Origin: Jannaschia seohaensis
Lineage (GTDB): Bacteria; Pseudomonadota; Alphaproteobacteria; Rhodobacterales; Rhodobacteraceae
NCBI RefSeq assembly: GCF_900116765.1
Contig: NZ_UETC01000001.1
Coordinates: 496,001 to 560,000 of the forward strand
Length of the DNA: 64,000 nt
Direction: 5' to 3'
The notes beneath the pieces were generated by a model. The model was not told where the DNA came from and did no database searches. It worked only from the letters and a program-made list of their open reading frames with translations. Positions 15,793 to 24,795 of this stretch are shown here, piece by piece. How positions within the stretch are numbered: position 1 is the first letter of the stretch; every line of letters begins with the position of its first letter. Both the position numbers and the translations under genes were made by a program.

Positions 15793-16548
15793 TCAGGGCA
15801 GCAGGTAGCGGAAGAAGGCCGAGGCCAGCCACCCCGCAACGATCGCGATGAACAGCGACAGCACACCGTAGATCAGGGCCTGATCGTGGGCGAGCGTGTA
15901 GATGAACCGCTCCAGCCCGACTTTCGAGACGTAGATCGAGGTCGCATAGCTGTCGATCACCTCGCCGCCGCGGGTCAGGAAGATGCGCGTCTCGTAATTG
16001 CCTTCGGTCAGAGCCGAGGGCAGGGCGATCTTGGTCGAGAACAGGGTGTCGTCGCGCAGCTGCACGGTCCCTTCGGCGCGCGCATAGATCCCTTCGGCCT
16101 GGCGCACCCGGATCAGCGCGTCGAGAAAGGCGGGCGCGTTCGCCGCTTCCGACGCCGCGCCGACCGCGCGGAGTTTCTGCCGGGTGGAGATGCTCCAGCG
16201 CAGATCCTCGGTTTCGGACAGCGCCTCGCTCAACGGCCGGGTGGAGGCGACCGCGTAGAAGGCCGGCGCCCGCTCGACCTCGATGCCCTCGACATTGACC
16301 CAGATGCCCGCGACCCGGTCCTTGCGGCGCACGACGACAGGCTCGTCCGGGCCCTCGATGGTGACGATCACGGCCAGCGGCGGTTGGAGCGGGATCGGCG
16401 CCTGCCGCTTGATGGCGCCGAAGACAAGGATCTCCGACCCGTCGAAAGAGGTGGAGATCGACACGCGGTCCTGGCTCAGATCGGCGACGACTTCCTCGGC
16501 GGCGGCCGGGAGCGCCAGCGCCAGAAGCAGAAGCAGCGCCCGGATCAA
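15793..16548 (-). CDS. TIGR02186-family membrane-anchored protein
   Basis: 251 residues: signal peptide (residues 1-17), a large beta-rich extracytoplasmic domain, and one C-terminal membrane helix (ALIYGVLSLFIAIVAGWLAS) ending FRYLLP. This architecture and its coupling to a TauE/SafE permease are typical of the TIGR02186 family, whose function is unknown. Its start overlaps the permease stop (ATGA), so the two are likely made together and may form a complex. Confidence 0.8.
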   Translation of the reverse strand: MIRALLLLLALALPAAAEEVVADLSQDRVSISTSFDGSEILVFGAIKRQAPIPLQPPLAVIVTIEGPDEPVVVRRKDRVAGIWVNVEGIEVERAPAFYAVASTRPLSEALSETEDLRWSISTRQKLRAVGAASEAANAPAFLDALIRVRQAEGIYARAEGTVQLRDDTLFSTKIALPSALTEGNYETRIFLTRGGEVIDSYATSIYVSKVGLERFIYTLAHDQALIYGVLSLFIAIVAGWLASAFFRYLLP

Positions 16549-17468
16549 TGCCCCGCCCCCGTGCCGATGGAGTAGAGCTCCGCAGGTTCGATCAGGAGGT
16601 CCAGCGCCAGCTTGCCGCAGACCGCCAGAACCATGATGGCGAGCAGGATGCGCAGCTGCTCCGCCTTGAGCCGAGTGCCGATCCGCGTGCCGACCTGCGC
16701 CCCGACCACGCCGCCGATCAGCAGCAGGACCGCCAGCACCATGTCGACCGTATAGTTCGTCGTGGCGTGCAGCAGCGTGGCGAAGCCGGTCACGAAGATA
16801 ATCTGGAAGAGCGAGGTGCCGACCACGACCTTGGTGGGCATCCCCAGCAGATAGATCATCGCGGGCACCATGATGAAGCCGCCGCCCACACCCATGATCG
16901 CCGCCAGGATGCCGACGAAGAAGCCCACCGCCAGCGGCGGGATCACCGAGATATAGAGGCCGCTCGTCCGGAACTTCATCTTGAAGGGCAGCGCGTGGAT
17001 CCAGCCCCGCTGCCGCCGCACGGTGCGTTGGGCCGGCCCCTTGGTGCGCGACTTGCGGATGGCGTTCAGGCTTTCGACGAACATCAGCGCGCCGATAATC
17101 CCGAGGAACAGCACGTAGCAGAGCCGGACCAGCAGATCGACCTGTCCCAACTCCCGCAGGAGCGCGAAGACCTGCACGCCGAGGCCCGCGCCCGCCAGGC
17201 CGCCGATAAGCAGCACCACGCCCATGCGCAGATCGACGCCCTTGCGCCGGAAATGGGCAAGCACCCCGGAAAAGCTGGAGGCGACGATTATATTCGCTTC
17301 GGTCGCGACCGCGACGGCGGGCGGGATGCCGATCATGAACAGAAGCGGCGTCATCAGAAAGCCGCCGCCCACCCCGAACATCCCCGATAAGATGCCCACC
17401 ATCCCGCCCAAGCCCAACAGGAGGAAGGCGTTGACCGAGACTTCTGCGATGGGGAGGTAGATCTGCAC
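16545..17468 (-). CDS. TauE/SafE-family anion exporter
   Basis: A 307-residue inner-membrane permease of the sulfite exporter family, with two homologous halves each containing a glycine-rich G-x-F/M-G-V-G-G-G-F motif (SGMFGVGGGFLMTP near residue 30 and AAIMGVGGGFIMVP near 200). I place the start at the GTG 17468 (M-Q-I-Y-L-P-I-A-E), because homologues begin with this sequence and CGGAG lies upstream; the longer frame to 17522 is less likely. The substrate may be sulfite, sulfonate or another organic anion. It is followed by the overlapping TIGR02186 gene. Confidence 0.85.
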   Translation of the reverse strand: MQIYLPIAEVSVNAFLLLGLGGMVGILSGMFGVGGGFLMTPLLFMIGIPPAVAVATEANIIVASSFSGVLAHFRRKGVDLRMGVVLLIGGLAGAGLGVQVFALLRELGQVDLLVRLCYVLFLGIIGALMFVESLNAIRKSRTKGPAQRTVRRQRGWIHALPFKMKFRTSGLYISVIPPLAVGFFVGILAAIMGVGGGFIMVPAMIYLLGMPTKVVVGTSLFQIIFVTGFATLLHATTNYTVDMVLAVLLLIGGVVGAQVGTRIGTRLKAEQLRILLAIMVLAVCGKLALDLLIEPAELYSIGTGAGH

Positions 17469-17601
17469 GTGGTTGCTCCGGGGCGTTACCCCTAATGAAC
17501 CGGATGGCGCGGCGAATATCAAACCTTCCCGACAGATTGTTGCCGGCTGTGATCGGTTGGCCTTATGGAGTGCTCCGCGTTGGACTGATGCGCAGCGAGG
17601 C

Positions 17602-18408
17602 TCAGGACGGATCGCGCGAGAGGAAGCGGGTCAGCACCCGCTCCAGCTTGGCGGCGCCGAGCGGGGCCATGGCCTTGGTATGCTCATGGGAGATGTTCTC
17701 GTCCGACATCCCGGCCGCCATGTTGGTGATCGTGGAGATCGCGGCGGCGCGCAGGCCCAGGAAGCGGGCGAGGATGATCTCGGGCACGGTCGACATGCCG
17801 ACCGCATCGGCGCCCAGGATCTTCAGCGCGCGAATCTCGGCCGGGGTCTCGAAGGAGGGGCCCGAATACCAAGCATAGACCCCCTCGTGCAGGTCCACCT
17901 CCTCGTCGCGGGCGGCCCGGCGCAGCGCGTCGCGCAGCTCGGGGTCGTGGGCGTCTGTCATCGGAACGAAGCGGCGGTCGGTCGGCTCTCCGATCAGCGG
18001 GTTGAGACCCGAGAAATTGATATGGTCCGACAGCAGCATCAGCGAGCCGGTCGGCATGTCCGGCTGCAAGCTGCCCGCCGCGTTGGTCGCGATCAACGCC
18101 TCGGCGCCCAGTTCCGCCAGCACCTCGAGTGGCAGGCGCATCGCGTCGGCTTTGCCGCTCTCGTAGTAGTGGGACCGGCCGCCCAGCACCGCCACCCGTG
18201 TCGCGCCCAATTGCCCGATCACCAGCTTGGGCGCGTGGCCCGAGACGCCCGTATGGGGAAAGTCCGGCAACGCGTCATACGGGATCGCCACGCCCTCGAC
18301 CTTGTCGGCCAGCCCGCCCAGGCCCGAGCCCAGGATCAGGCCATAGCGTGGCGGCTCCGCCCCCGCGCGGTCGCGGATCAGGGCGGCGAGGTCAGCGCTC
18401 TTTGACAT
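17602..18408 (-). CDS. punA: Purine-nucleoside phosphorylase, trimeric (PunA) type
   Basis: Phosphorolysis of purine nucleosides, mostly inosine and guanosine in this family. The 268 residues show GSGLGG (phosphate), GRSHYYE, TNAAGSL, SGPSFETPAE and M-S-T-V-P-E with the base-site Glu/Asn region. This fold family differs from hexameric DeoD at 4501-5205 in sequence and quaternary form. The ATG at 18408 has GGAGG nine bases upstream and overlaps the permease gene by 17 bp. As the last gene of the nucleoside importer operon it would process what the importer brings in. Confidence 0.93.
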   Translation of the reverse strand: MSKSADLAALIRDRAGAEPPRYGLILGSGLGGLADKVEGVAIPYDALPDFPHTGVSGHAPKLVIGQLGATRVAVLGGRSHYYESGKADAMRLPLEVLAELGAEALIATNAAGSLQPDMPTGSLMLLSDHINFSGLNPLIGEPTDRRFVPMTDAHDPELRDALRRAARDEEVDLHEGVYAWYSGPSFETPAEIRALKILGADAVGMSTVPEIILARFLGLRAAAISTITNMAAGMSDENISHEHTKAMAPLGAAKLERVLTRFLSRDPS

Positions 18409-19357
18409 AGGGTTCGCCTCCGGCGCGCGGCGGGATGGCGCGGCCGACAAAGCCCGCCAGGATCACCACCGTGAGAATGTAGGGCAGGGCCTGCATGAAC
18501 TGGGTCGGGATGGTGATGCCCAACAGTTCCAGCGACTGGAAGCGGTTGCCCAAGGCTTCGAGCAGGCCGAAGAGGAAGGTCGCGCCCAGGGCGTGCCAGG
18601 GCCGCCATTTGGCGAAGATCAGCGCAGCCAGCGCGATGAAGCCGCGCCCCGCCGACATCTCCTTGACGAAGCCCGCCGAAAGGGCCGTGGCGAGATAGGC
18701 CCCGGCCAGGCCGCAGAGCAGGCCGCAGATCATCACGGCGGCGAAACGCAGGCCGACGACGCTGACGCCCGCCGTGTCCACCGCCGCCGGATTCTCCCCC
18801 ACGGCGCGCAGGCGCAGGCCGAAGCGCGTGCGGCTGAGGATCCACCAGGTCAGCGGGACGCAGAGCAGCGCCACATAGACCAGGATCGAATGGCCCGAGA
18901 GCAGGTCGGCATAGATCGGCCCGATAAAGGGAATGCCCCGGATCGCGTCGGCGAAGGGCAGGGTCAGCTCTCCGAACCGGGCGGCGCCCTCCAGCTGCGG
19001 GGTGCGCCCGCCCAACCCGAACCAGGCCTCGCCGATCACCACCGTCAGCCCCGAAGCCAGGAAGTTGATCGCGACCCCCGAGATCAGCTGATTGCCCCGG
19101 AAGGTGATCGACGCCATCCCGTGGATCGTCGCCAGCATCAGCGAGGCGAGGATGCCTGCGAACATGCCCAGCCAGACATTCCCGGTATAGGCGGCCATCG
19201 CGGCCGACAGGAAGGCGGAGGCGAGGATCTTGCCCTCCAACCCGATGTCGAACACCCCCGCCCGCTCGCTGAACAGGCCGGCGAGGCAGGCGAAGAGCAG
19301 CGGCGTGGACAGGCGCAGGGCCGAGTCGAGGATCTGGATCAGTCCGGCATAATCCAT
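18392..19357 (-). CDS. Nucleoside ABC transporter permease (second, YufQ/NupQ-like)
   Basis: A 321-residue inner-membrane permease of the BPD/ribose-type family with about eight to ten helices and a FERAGVFDIGLEGK-like motif near residue 30 (SERAGVFDIGLEGKILAS) that is typical of the short subunit in BMP-type nucleoside importers. It forms the membrane channel with the product of the preceding gene (start 20 bp after that gene's stop). Its 3' end overlaps the phosphorylase start by 17 bp. Confidence 0.9.
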   Translation of the reverse strand: MDYAGLIQILDSALRLSTPLLFACLAGLFSERAGVFDIGLEGKILASAFLSAAMAAYTGNVWLGMFAGILASLMLATIHGMASITFRGNQLISGVAINFLASGLTVVIGEAWFGLGGRTPQLEGAARFGELTLPFADAIRGIPFIGPIYADLLSGHSILVYVALLCVPLTWWILSRTRFGLRLRAVGENPAAVDTAGVSVVGLRFAAVMICGLLCGLAGAYLATALSAGFVKEMSAGRGFIALAALIFAKWRPWHALGATFLFGLLEALGNRFQSLELLGITIPTQFMQALPYILTVVILAGFVGRAIPPRAGGEPYVKER

Positions 19358-19377
19358 GGGTCAGCAATCCTTCCGGC

Positions 19378-20538
19378 TCATGGCTCGACCTTCTTCTCGT
19401 CGGAATGGCCGCCCGGCTCGACCGGGTTGGTCGGCAGCGGCGCGCGGGGCCGCTTGCGCGCGGACAGGAAGGCGCGTTCGACGGGCGCGCGCACCATGTT
19501 GTCGAGCGCGCCGGTAAAGAGGATGACCAGCGCCTGGATCACCAGGATGATCTCGCGGGTCATGCCGTTCATCTCGAAGGTCAGCTCTCCGCCGCCCTGA
19601 TAGAGCGCCCCGAAGAGCAGCGCCGCCAGGAACACGCCCACCGGGTGCGACCGGCCCATCAGCGCCACCGCGATGCCCACGAAGCCCGCCCCCTGCACCG
19701 GGTCGATGACGAGACGCTCGGCCTCGCCCATGACCGAGTTGATCGCCATCAGGCCGATCAGCGCGCCCGAGATCAGCATCGCGATCATGATGATCCGGAC
19801 CGAGGAGATCCCGCCATAGAGCGCGGCGGGCTCCGACTGGCCGAAGGCGCGGATCTCATAGCCCAGCCGCGTCCGCCAGATCAGCACCCAGACGAAGACG
19901 CAGGCAGCGATGGCCAGTAAGAACGAGACGTTGAGCGGGGTCGACCGGCTGAAGCCCATCCAGGGCAGCACGTCATAGGCGTTGGGCAGGTGGACCGACT
20001 CGACGAAGCGGGCGGTTTCGGGCGAGCCGCCCGCGCCCGGCACGATCAGCACCCGGCTGAGCAGATAGACCATCAGCGCCGAGGCGATGAAGTTGAACAT
20101 GATCGTCGTGATGACGATATGGCTGCCCCGCTTGGCCTGGAGATAGGCCGGGATCGCGGCCCAGGCGGCCCCGAACAGCGCCGCGCCCAAGGAGGCCGCG
20201 ATGATGGCCAGCGACCAGTGCGGCAAGGGCAGATAGAGCAGCACCAGCGCGCAGCCGAGCCCGCCCAGCGCAGCTTGCCCCTCGCCGCCGATATTGAACA
20301 GCCGCGCGTGGAACGCGACCGCGACGCCGAGGCCGGTGAAGATGAAGTTCGTCGCGTAGAACAGCGTGTAGCCCCAGCCATAGGCGGAGCCGACAGCGCC
20401 GGTGACGAGGATCGAGAGCGCCTCGAACGGGTCCTTACCGATCAGAGCCACGACGAGGCCCGAGACGACCAGCGCCAGGATCAGGTTGATCAGTGGGATC
20501 AGCAGGATGTCGGCCCATTTGGGCAGGGCGTCGGTCAT
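19378..20538 (-). CDS. Nucleoside ABC transporter permease (first, YufP/NupP-like)
   Basis: A 386-residue inner-membrane permease with about ten hydrophobic helices. NIGGEGQAALGG near residue 85 is the signature of the longer permease in BMP-type nucleoside importers, with GSHIVITTIMFNFIA (cytoplasmic coupling region) after it. It pairs with the permease at 18392. The C-terminus is a charged tail (PVEPGGHSDEKKVEP). A stem-loop repeat element sits in the 100 bp between this start and the ATPase stop, the only real gap in the operon. Confidence 0.9.
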   Translation of the reverse strand: MTDALPKWADILLIPLINLILALVVSGLVVALIGKDPFEALSILVTGAVGSAYGWGYTLFYATNFIFTGLGVAVAFHARLFNIGGEGQAALGGLGCALVLLYLPLPHWSLAIIAASLGAALFGAAWAAIPAYLQAKRGSHIVITTIMFNFIASALMVYLLSRVLIVPGAGGSPETARFVESVHLPNAYDVLPWMGFSRSTPLNVSFLLAIAACVFVWVLIWRTRLGYEIRAFGQSEPAALYGGISSVRIIMIAMLISGALIGLMAINSVMGEAERLVIDPVQGAGFVGIAVALMGRSHPVGVFLAALLFGALYQGGGELTFEMNGMTREIILVIQALVILFTGALDNMVRAPVERAFLSARKRPRAPLPTNPVEPGGHSDEKKVEP

Positions 20539-20572
20539 TGTCTTCCCTTCGCACGGGTCGAGAGGACAGGTC

Positions 20573-20627
20573 CGGGGGGCCAGCCCCCCGGACCCCCCGG
20601 AGTATTTCTGGCCAGAAGAAGGGGGGC
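20573..20627 (+). repeat. Intergenic stem-loop repeat, copy D (short, GAGTATTTCTGG subtype)
   Basis: GGGGGGCCAGCCCCCC, then directly CCCCCCGGAGTATTTCTGGC and CAGAAGAAG; the second stem is absent. CCGGA/TCTGG still pairs through a G-U. It lies between the ATPase and the first permease of the nucleoside importer, antisense to them. Confidence 0.8.
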
Positions 20628-20638
20628 GGAGCTTTTCG

Positions 20639-22201
20639 TCATTCCGCCGCCACCGGCTTTCCGGTCATGCCCGCCATAAGCAGGCCAAGCTCGTTGGCAT
20701 CGGTCTCGGATGGCAGCCGCTCGCCCATGATGCGCCCGTCGAACATCACCGCGATGCGGTCGCTGAGGGCCATGATCTCGTCGAGTTCCACCGAGACCAG
20801 CAGGATCGCCTTGCCCTTGTCGCGCAGCGCCACGACCTGCTTGTGGATGAACTCGATGGCGCCGATATCGACGCCGCGCGTGGGCTGGCCGATCAGCAGG
20901 AGGTCCGGGTCCCGCTCGATCTCGCGGGCCAGGACGATCTTTTGCTGGTTGCCGCCGGAAAAGCTTTTGGCGGCGAGGTTCGGGTCCGGGGGGCGGACAT
21001 CGAAGCGCGCCATCTTGCCCTCGCAGTCCGTCCTGAGCGCGGTGTTGTCCATGAACAGGCCGGAGCCGAACCGCTCCTCGCGGTGATAGCCGAAGCCGAC
21101 ATTCTCCCAGGCGCGGAACTCCATGATGAGGCCTTCGCGCTGCCGGTCTTCCGGCACATGGGCGATGCCCTGCATCCGCCGCATGCGCGCGTCGGAGGCG
21201 GAACCGGTCAGCGCGATCTCCTGGCCGTTCATGCGGATCGTGCCCTCGGCCTTGCGGTAGCCGCCCAGCACTTCCAGCAATTCGGACTGGCCGTTGCCGG
21301 AGACGCCGGCGATCCCCAGCACTTCGCCGGCCCGGATGTCGAGATCGATGCCGCGCAGCCGTTCGACCCCCTGGTCGTCGATGACGCGCAGGCCCCGCAC
21401 TTCCAGCACGGTCTCCTTGGGCTGGGCCGGCGTCTTGTCGACGCGGAGCAGAACCTTGCGCCCGACCATCAGCTCGGCGAGCTGTTCGGGCGAGGTCTCA
21501 GCCGTTTTGACGGTCGCCGTCATCTCGCCGCGGCGCATCACCGATACGGTGTCGGTGATTTCCATGATCTCCCGCAGCTTGTGGGTGATCAGGATGATCG
21601 TCTTGCCCTGGTCGCGCAGGCCCTTGAGGATGCGGAACAGGTGGTCGGCCTCGGCGGGGGTCAGCACGCCGGTGGGCTCGTCCAGGATCAGGATGTCGGC
21701 CTCGCGGTAGAGCGCCTTGAGGATCTCGACGCGCTGCTGGAGCCCGACATTCAGATCCTCGACCACCGCGTCGGGGTCGACGTCCAGCTCGTATTCACGG
21801 GCGAGGTCCGTGAGCAGCTTGCGCGCCTTGGCGAGCGACGGCTTCAGCAGCTTGCCGTCCTCGGCGCCCAGAATGACGTTTTCCAGCACGGTGAACGGCT
21901 GGACCAGCTTGAAGTGCTGGAACACCATGCCGATCCCGGCGTCGATCGCGGCCTGGCTGTCGGGGATCGGGGTGGGGCGGCCGCCGATATAGATCTCGCC
22001 CGCATCGGCCTTGTAGAAGCCGTAGAGGATCGACATCAGCGTCGACTTGCCGGCGCCGTTCTCGCCGATGATCCCGTGGATCGTGCCACGCTTGACCTGG
22101 ATCGAGATGTCCTTGTTGGCCTGGACCGGGCCGAAGGCCTTGGAGATGCCGCGCAGCTCGATGGCGAGCGGGGCCTCTCCCTGCGACGGTCTCTGGGTCA
22201 T
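20639..22201 (-). CDS. Nucleoside ABC transporter ATP-binding protein (tandem ATPase)
   Basis: A 520-residue protein with two ABC domains, as in sugar and nucleoside importers of the RbsA/YufO type. The first has a full Walker A (GENGAGKS near residue 47), a signature read as LNVGLQQRVEI, and ILILDEPT. The second has the degenerate Walker A GVSGNGQSE expected for this class, the signature SGGNQQK and LLLIGQPTRGVD. It powers uptake through the two permeases. The start overlaps the NTF2-like gene stop (ATGA). Confidence 0.95.
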   Translation of the reverse strand: MTQRPSQGEAPLAIELRGISKAFGPVQANKDISIQVKRGTIHGIIGENGAGKSTLMSILYGFYKADAGEIYIGGRPTPIPDSQAAIDAGIGMVFQHFKLVQPFTVLENVILGAEDGKLLKPSLAKARKLLTDLAREYELDVDPDAVVEDLNVGLQQRVEILKALYREADILILDEPTGVLTPAEADHLFRILKGLRDQGKTIILITHKLREIMEITDTVSVMRRGEMTATVKTAETSPEQLAELMVGRKVLLRVDKTPAQPKETVLEVRGLRVIDDQGVERLRGIDLDIRAGEVLGIAGVSGNGQSELLEVLGGYRKAEGTIRMNGQEIALTGSASDARMRRMQGIAHVPEDRQREGLIMEFRAWENVGFGYHREERFGSGLFMDNTALRTDCEGKMARFDVRPPDPNLAAKSFSGGNQQKIVLAREIERDPDLLLIGQPTRGVDIGAIEFIHKQVVALRDKGKAILLVSVELDEIMALSDRIAVMFDGRIMGERLPSETDANELGLLMAGMTGKPVAAE

Positions 22202-22560
22202 TCGCTCTCCACGAAGCCGGTGACGCGGGTCAGGCGGCCGTTTTCGGTCGTTCCGACGAAGATCAGCCGGGCGAAGGGGGCGCCATTCCGGTCCAGCCGG
22301 GCGCGGGCCAGGGCCGTGCCATGGGTCACGTCCGGCGCGCCCTGCGGCAGCAGCACCGCGTCGGGCAGCGCCTTGAGGAACGTGGACAGGTAGCCGGCCA
22401 TGCCGTCCTTTCCCTCGAAGGGCTCGGGCGCGTGCGGATCCTCATAGGTGAACGAGGCCGCGAGGGCCTCGTCCAGTATCGTCTCGCGCGCCCCTTCGTC
22501 CGCCTCGTTCCAGGCCGAGAGCAGCTTCAGCAGCATCTCATCGGGGGTCGCGTCCGCCAT
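22198..22560 (-). CDS. NTF2-like/SnoaL-fold protein in the nucleoside importer operon
   Basis: A 120-residue protein with the NTF2-like layout: N-terminal helices (LLKLLSAWNEAD), a FTYEDPHAPEPFEGKDG segment and a curved sheet ending RVTGFVE. Such folds serve as isomerases, hydrolases or ligand binders, and no catalytic set is certain here. It shares one base with the binding-protein gene (TGATG) and overlaps the ATPase start (ATGA), so it is fully embedded in the operon and made with the transporter. Its contribution to nucleoside use is unknown. Confidence 0.75.
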   Translation of the reverse strand: MADATPDEMLLKLLSAWNEADEGARETILDEALAASFTYEDPHAPEPFEGKDGMAGYLSTFLKALPDAVLLPQGAPDVTHGTALARARLDRNGAPFARLIFVGTTENGRLTRVTGFVESE

Positions 22561-23564
22561 CAGAAGGCCGGGCAGCTGTTGTCGGAGAGGTAGTCGTGGA
22601 CCTGGATCTCGCCGGCGATGATCTTGGCCTTGGCCTCTTCGACGGCGGCCTGCATCTCGGCGGAGACGAGGTCGGCGTTGTTCTCGTCGAGGGCAAAGCC
22701 CACGCCGTCATTCGCCAGCGACATGACGGAGATGCCGGTTTCCAGCTCGCCGTTCATGGCCTGGGTGAAGGTGTCGTAGACGGCGTTGTCGACGCGCTTG
22801 ACCATCGAGGTCAGAACCTCGCCCGGGTGCAGGTAGTTCTGGTTGCTATCCACGCCGATGGAGAGGATGTCCTCGTCCGCCGCCGCCTGGAGCACGCCGA
22901 TGCCGGTGCCGCCGGCGGCCGCGAAGACCACGTCGGAGCCCTGGGAGATCTGCGAGCGGGTCAGCTCCGCGCCCTTCACCGGGTCGTTCCAGGCCGAGGG
23001 CGTGGTGCCGGTCATGTTCACGATCACGTTGATGTCCGGGTTCACCGCCTTGGCGCCCTGGGCATAGCCGCAGGCGAACTTGGAGATGAGCGGCACGTCC
23101 ATGCCACCGACGAAGGACACGGTGCCGGTCTCGGAGGCCATCGCGGCCATCATGCCGACCAGGTAGGAGCCCTCGTGCTCGGAGAAGACGATGGACTTCA
23201 CGTTGGGCTGATCCACCACCATGTCGATGATGGCGAAGGTGGTGTCGGGATAGTCGGGGGCGACCACGTCCAGCGTCGAGGCGTTGGCGAAGCCCAGAAC
23301 GACCACGGGGTTGGCGCCGCGCTCGGCCATGCGGCGCATGGTCTGCTCGCGCTGCGCCTCGTTGGCGAGTTCGGTCTCGGCGTAGTCTGCGCCGTTCTCC
23401 TCGGCCCAGCGCTGGGCGCCGTTGAACGCGCTCTCGTTGAAGGACTTGTCGAACTTGCCGCCCAGGTCGATGATGAGACCGGGGTTCGCGTCCTGCGCCA
23501 GGCCCGCGCCCGCGGTCAGGGCCAGCGCGGCGGCGGCGCCCATCAGCTTGGTGGTAATCTTCAT
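22560..23564 (-). CDS. BMP-family nucleoside-binding periplasmic protein
   Basis: Substrate-binding component of the importer. The 334 residues begin with a Sec signal peptide (residues 1-23, cleavage after AGLAQ or before), and there is no lipobox Cys, so it is periplasmic rather than a lipoprotein. The BMP family core follows: DLGGKFDKSFNESAFNG near residue 33, GFANASTLD, GSYLVGMMAA, GGMDVPLISKFACGY and AAAGGTGIGVLQAA. The ATG at 23564 has GGGAG upstream. It is the first gene of the operon, so the promoter should lie in 23565-23702. Confidence 0.93.
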   Translation of the reverse strand: MKITTKLMGAAAALALTAGAGLAQDANPGLIIDLGGKFDKSFNESAFNGAQRWAEENGADYAETELANEAQREQTMRRMAERGANPVVVLGFANASTLDVVAPDYPDTTFAIIDMVVDQPNVKSIVFSEHEGSYLVGMMAAMASETGTVSFVGGMDVPLISKFACGYAQGAKAVNPDINVIVNMTGTTPSAWNDPVKGAELTRSQISQGSDVVFAAAGGTGIGVLQAAADEDILSIGVDSNQNYLHPGEVLTSMVKRVDNAVYDTFTQAMNGELETGISVMSLANDGVGFALDENNADLVSAEMQAAVEEAKAKIIAGEIQVHDYLSDNSCPAF

Positions 23565-23702
23565 GGTGGTCTCCCGTTGTGCCGGTGGGGTTGACCGGGC
23601 GGCATGCTGCGCGCCCCGGCCCCCGCCCGTGCGTTTGATGAAGGAGATAAGGCCGCATTCGCCTAAAGGGTTCAAGCCGAATCCGCCCCTAAGGACGCTG
23701 GG

Positions 23703-24110
23703 TCAGAAGTGCTTGCGCATCGTGAGCGCATCGGTGCCCTCGTAATAGCCGGTCCGTTGGCCGACCAGTTGCCAGCCGGCCCGGTCATAGAGCGCGCGCG
23801 CCGCCGCATTGTCCGCGGAGACCTCCAGGAATGCCGCGGTCGCGCCGCGCGATCGGGCCTCCGTTTCGAACCGCGACAGCAGCCGGGTGCCCAGTCCGCG
23901 CCGCCGGACGGGCGCGGCCACGGCGAGGGTCAGCAATTCCGCCTCGTCCGCAACCGTGCGGCCGAGCGCGAAACCGTCCGGGTCCGCGCCTTCGTAAACG
24001 AAAAAGCACTTCGGGTTATGCAGGGCCGAGGCAAAGGCGGCGGCGGACCATCGCGACGCACCATCGAATGCTGTCGAATGAAGGGCGGCGAGGCGTTCAG
24101 CCTGGGTCAT
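23703..24110 (-). CDS. rimI: RimI-type protein N-acetyltransferase
   Basis: A 135-residue GNAT acetyltransferase predicted to acetylate the N-terminal alanine of ribosomal protein S18. The acetyl-CoA loop is VRRRGLGTRLL, preceded by the beta-4 strand ELLTLAV and followed by EVSADNAAARALYDRAGW. The frame is open to a TTG at 24173; I use the ATG at 24110 because the family normally begins a few residues before this LHSTAF block, though no clear Shine-Dalgarno precedes it. It lies directly after tsaB, a common arrangement. Confidence 0.85.
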   Translation of the reverse strand: MTQAERLAALHSTAFDGASRWSAAAFASALHNPKCFFVYEGADPDGFALGRTVADEAELLTLAVAAPVRRRGLGTRLLSRFETEARSRGATAAFLEVSADNAAARALYDRAGWQLVGQRTGYYEGTDALTMRKHF

Positions 24111-24183
24111 CGGTGAGCGATCGGTTTGCGGTCGTTCCGGTCTGCGGTCTCGAACTAATACATAGGACGCCAATCTCCAACGG

Positions 24184-24795
24184 CTAGATCAGCCGGGGCG
24201 GCGGGTCCGAGGCGGGCGCGGCGTCAGCGGGTCGCAGGTAGATCGGCGCGGGGCGCGGCCGCCCCGGGGCCGCCCGCGCGGCGGCGATGCGGGCGATGCC
24301 CTCGGCCAGATCCGGCGTCGGCCGGTGCGGCCGGCCGAGACGGGCGGCCAGCGCTTCCGCCGCCGGACCCGTCAGGTCTGCGGGCCAGTGGGGCGGCGGC
24401 GCCTCGTGCTCGGACAGCGTCACCACCGCGTCGCCCCAGCCGACATGCACCGCGCCGCGCGGAGCGGGCAGGCAAACCGTCACCGCCCGGCCTTGGGCAT
24501 AGGCCTCGACCGCGCCGATGCCCTCGGCCTGGAGCCCGAGCCCCAGCGCGAGCCCCCGCGCCGCCGCGACGGCGATCCGTGTGCCGGTGAAATTGCCCGG
24601 GCCGGTTCCCACGCCGATCGCGTCCAGATCGGCCCAGCCCAGGCCCGCTTCGGCCAGAAGTTCTTCCAGAAGCGGCATGAGCCGCTCCGCCTGGCCCTTG
24701 GCCATGGTTTCGATCCGGGAGACGACGATTTCGTCTCCCGACAGCAACGCGGCCGCGCAATGCGCGGCCGACGTATCGAACCCCAGAACGCGCAT
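24184..24795 (-). CDS. tsaB: tRNA threonylcarbamoyladenosine biosynthesis protein TsaB
   Basis: Partner of TsaD in adding the t6A modification to tRNA. The 203 residues start MRVLGFDTSAAHCAAALL (ASKHA-type phosphate loop) and include GTGPGNFTGTRIAVAAARGLA, the most conserved stretch of the family. The C-terminal part is Pro/Ala-rich. It abuts the NifU-like gene without a gap and precedes rimI, so the three probably form an operon. Confidence 0.93.
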   Translation of the reverse strand: MRVLGFDTSAAHCAAALLSGDEIVVSRIETMAKGQAERLMPLLEELLAEAGLGWADLDAIGVGTGPGNFTGTRIAVAAARGLALGLGLQAEGIGAVEAYAQGRAVTVCLPAPRGAVHVGWGDAVVTLSEHEAPPPHWPADLTGPAAEALAARLGRPHRPTPDLAEGIARIAAARAAPGRPRPAPIYLRPADAAPASDPPPRLI

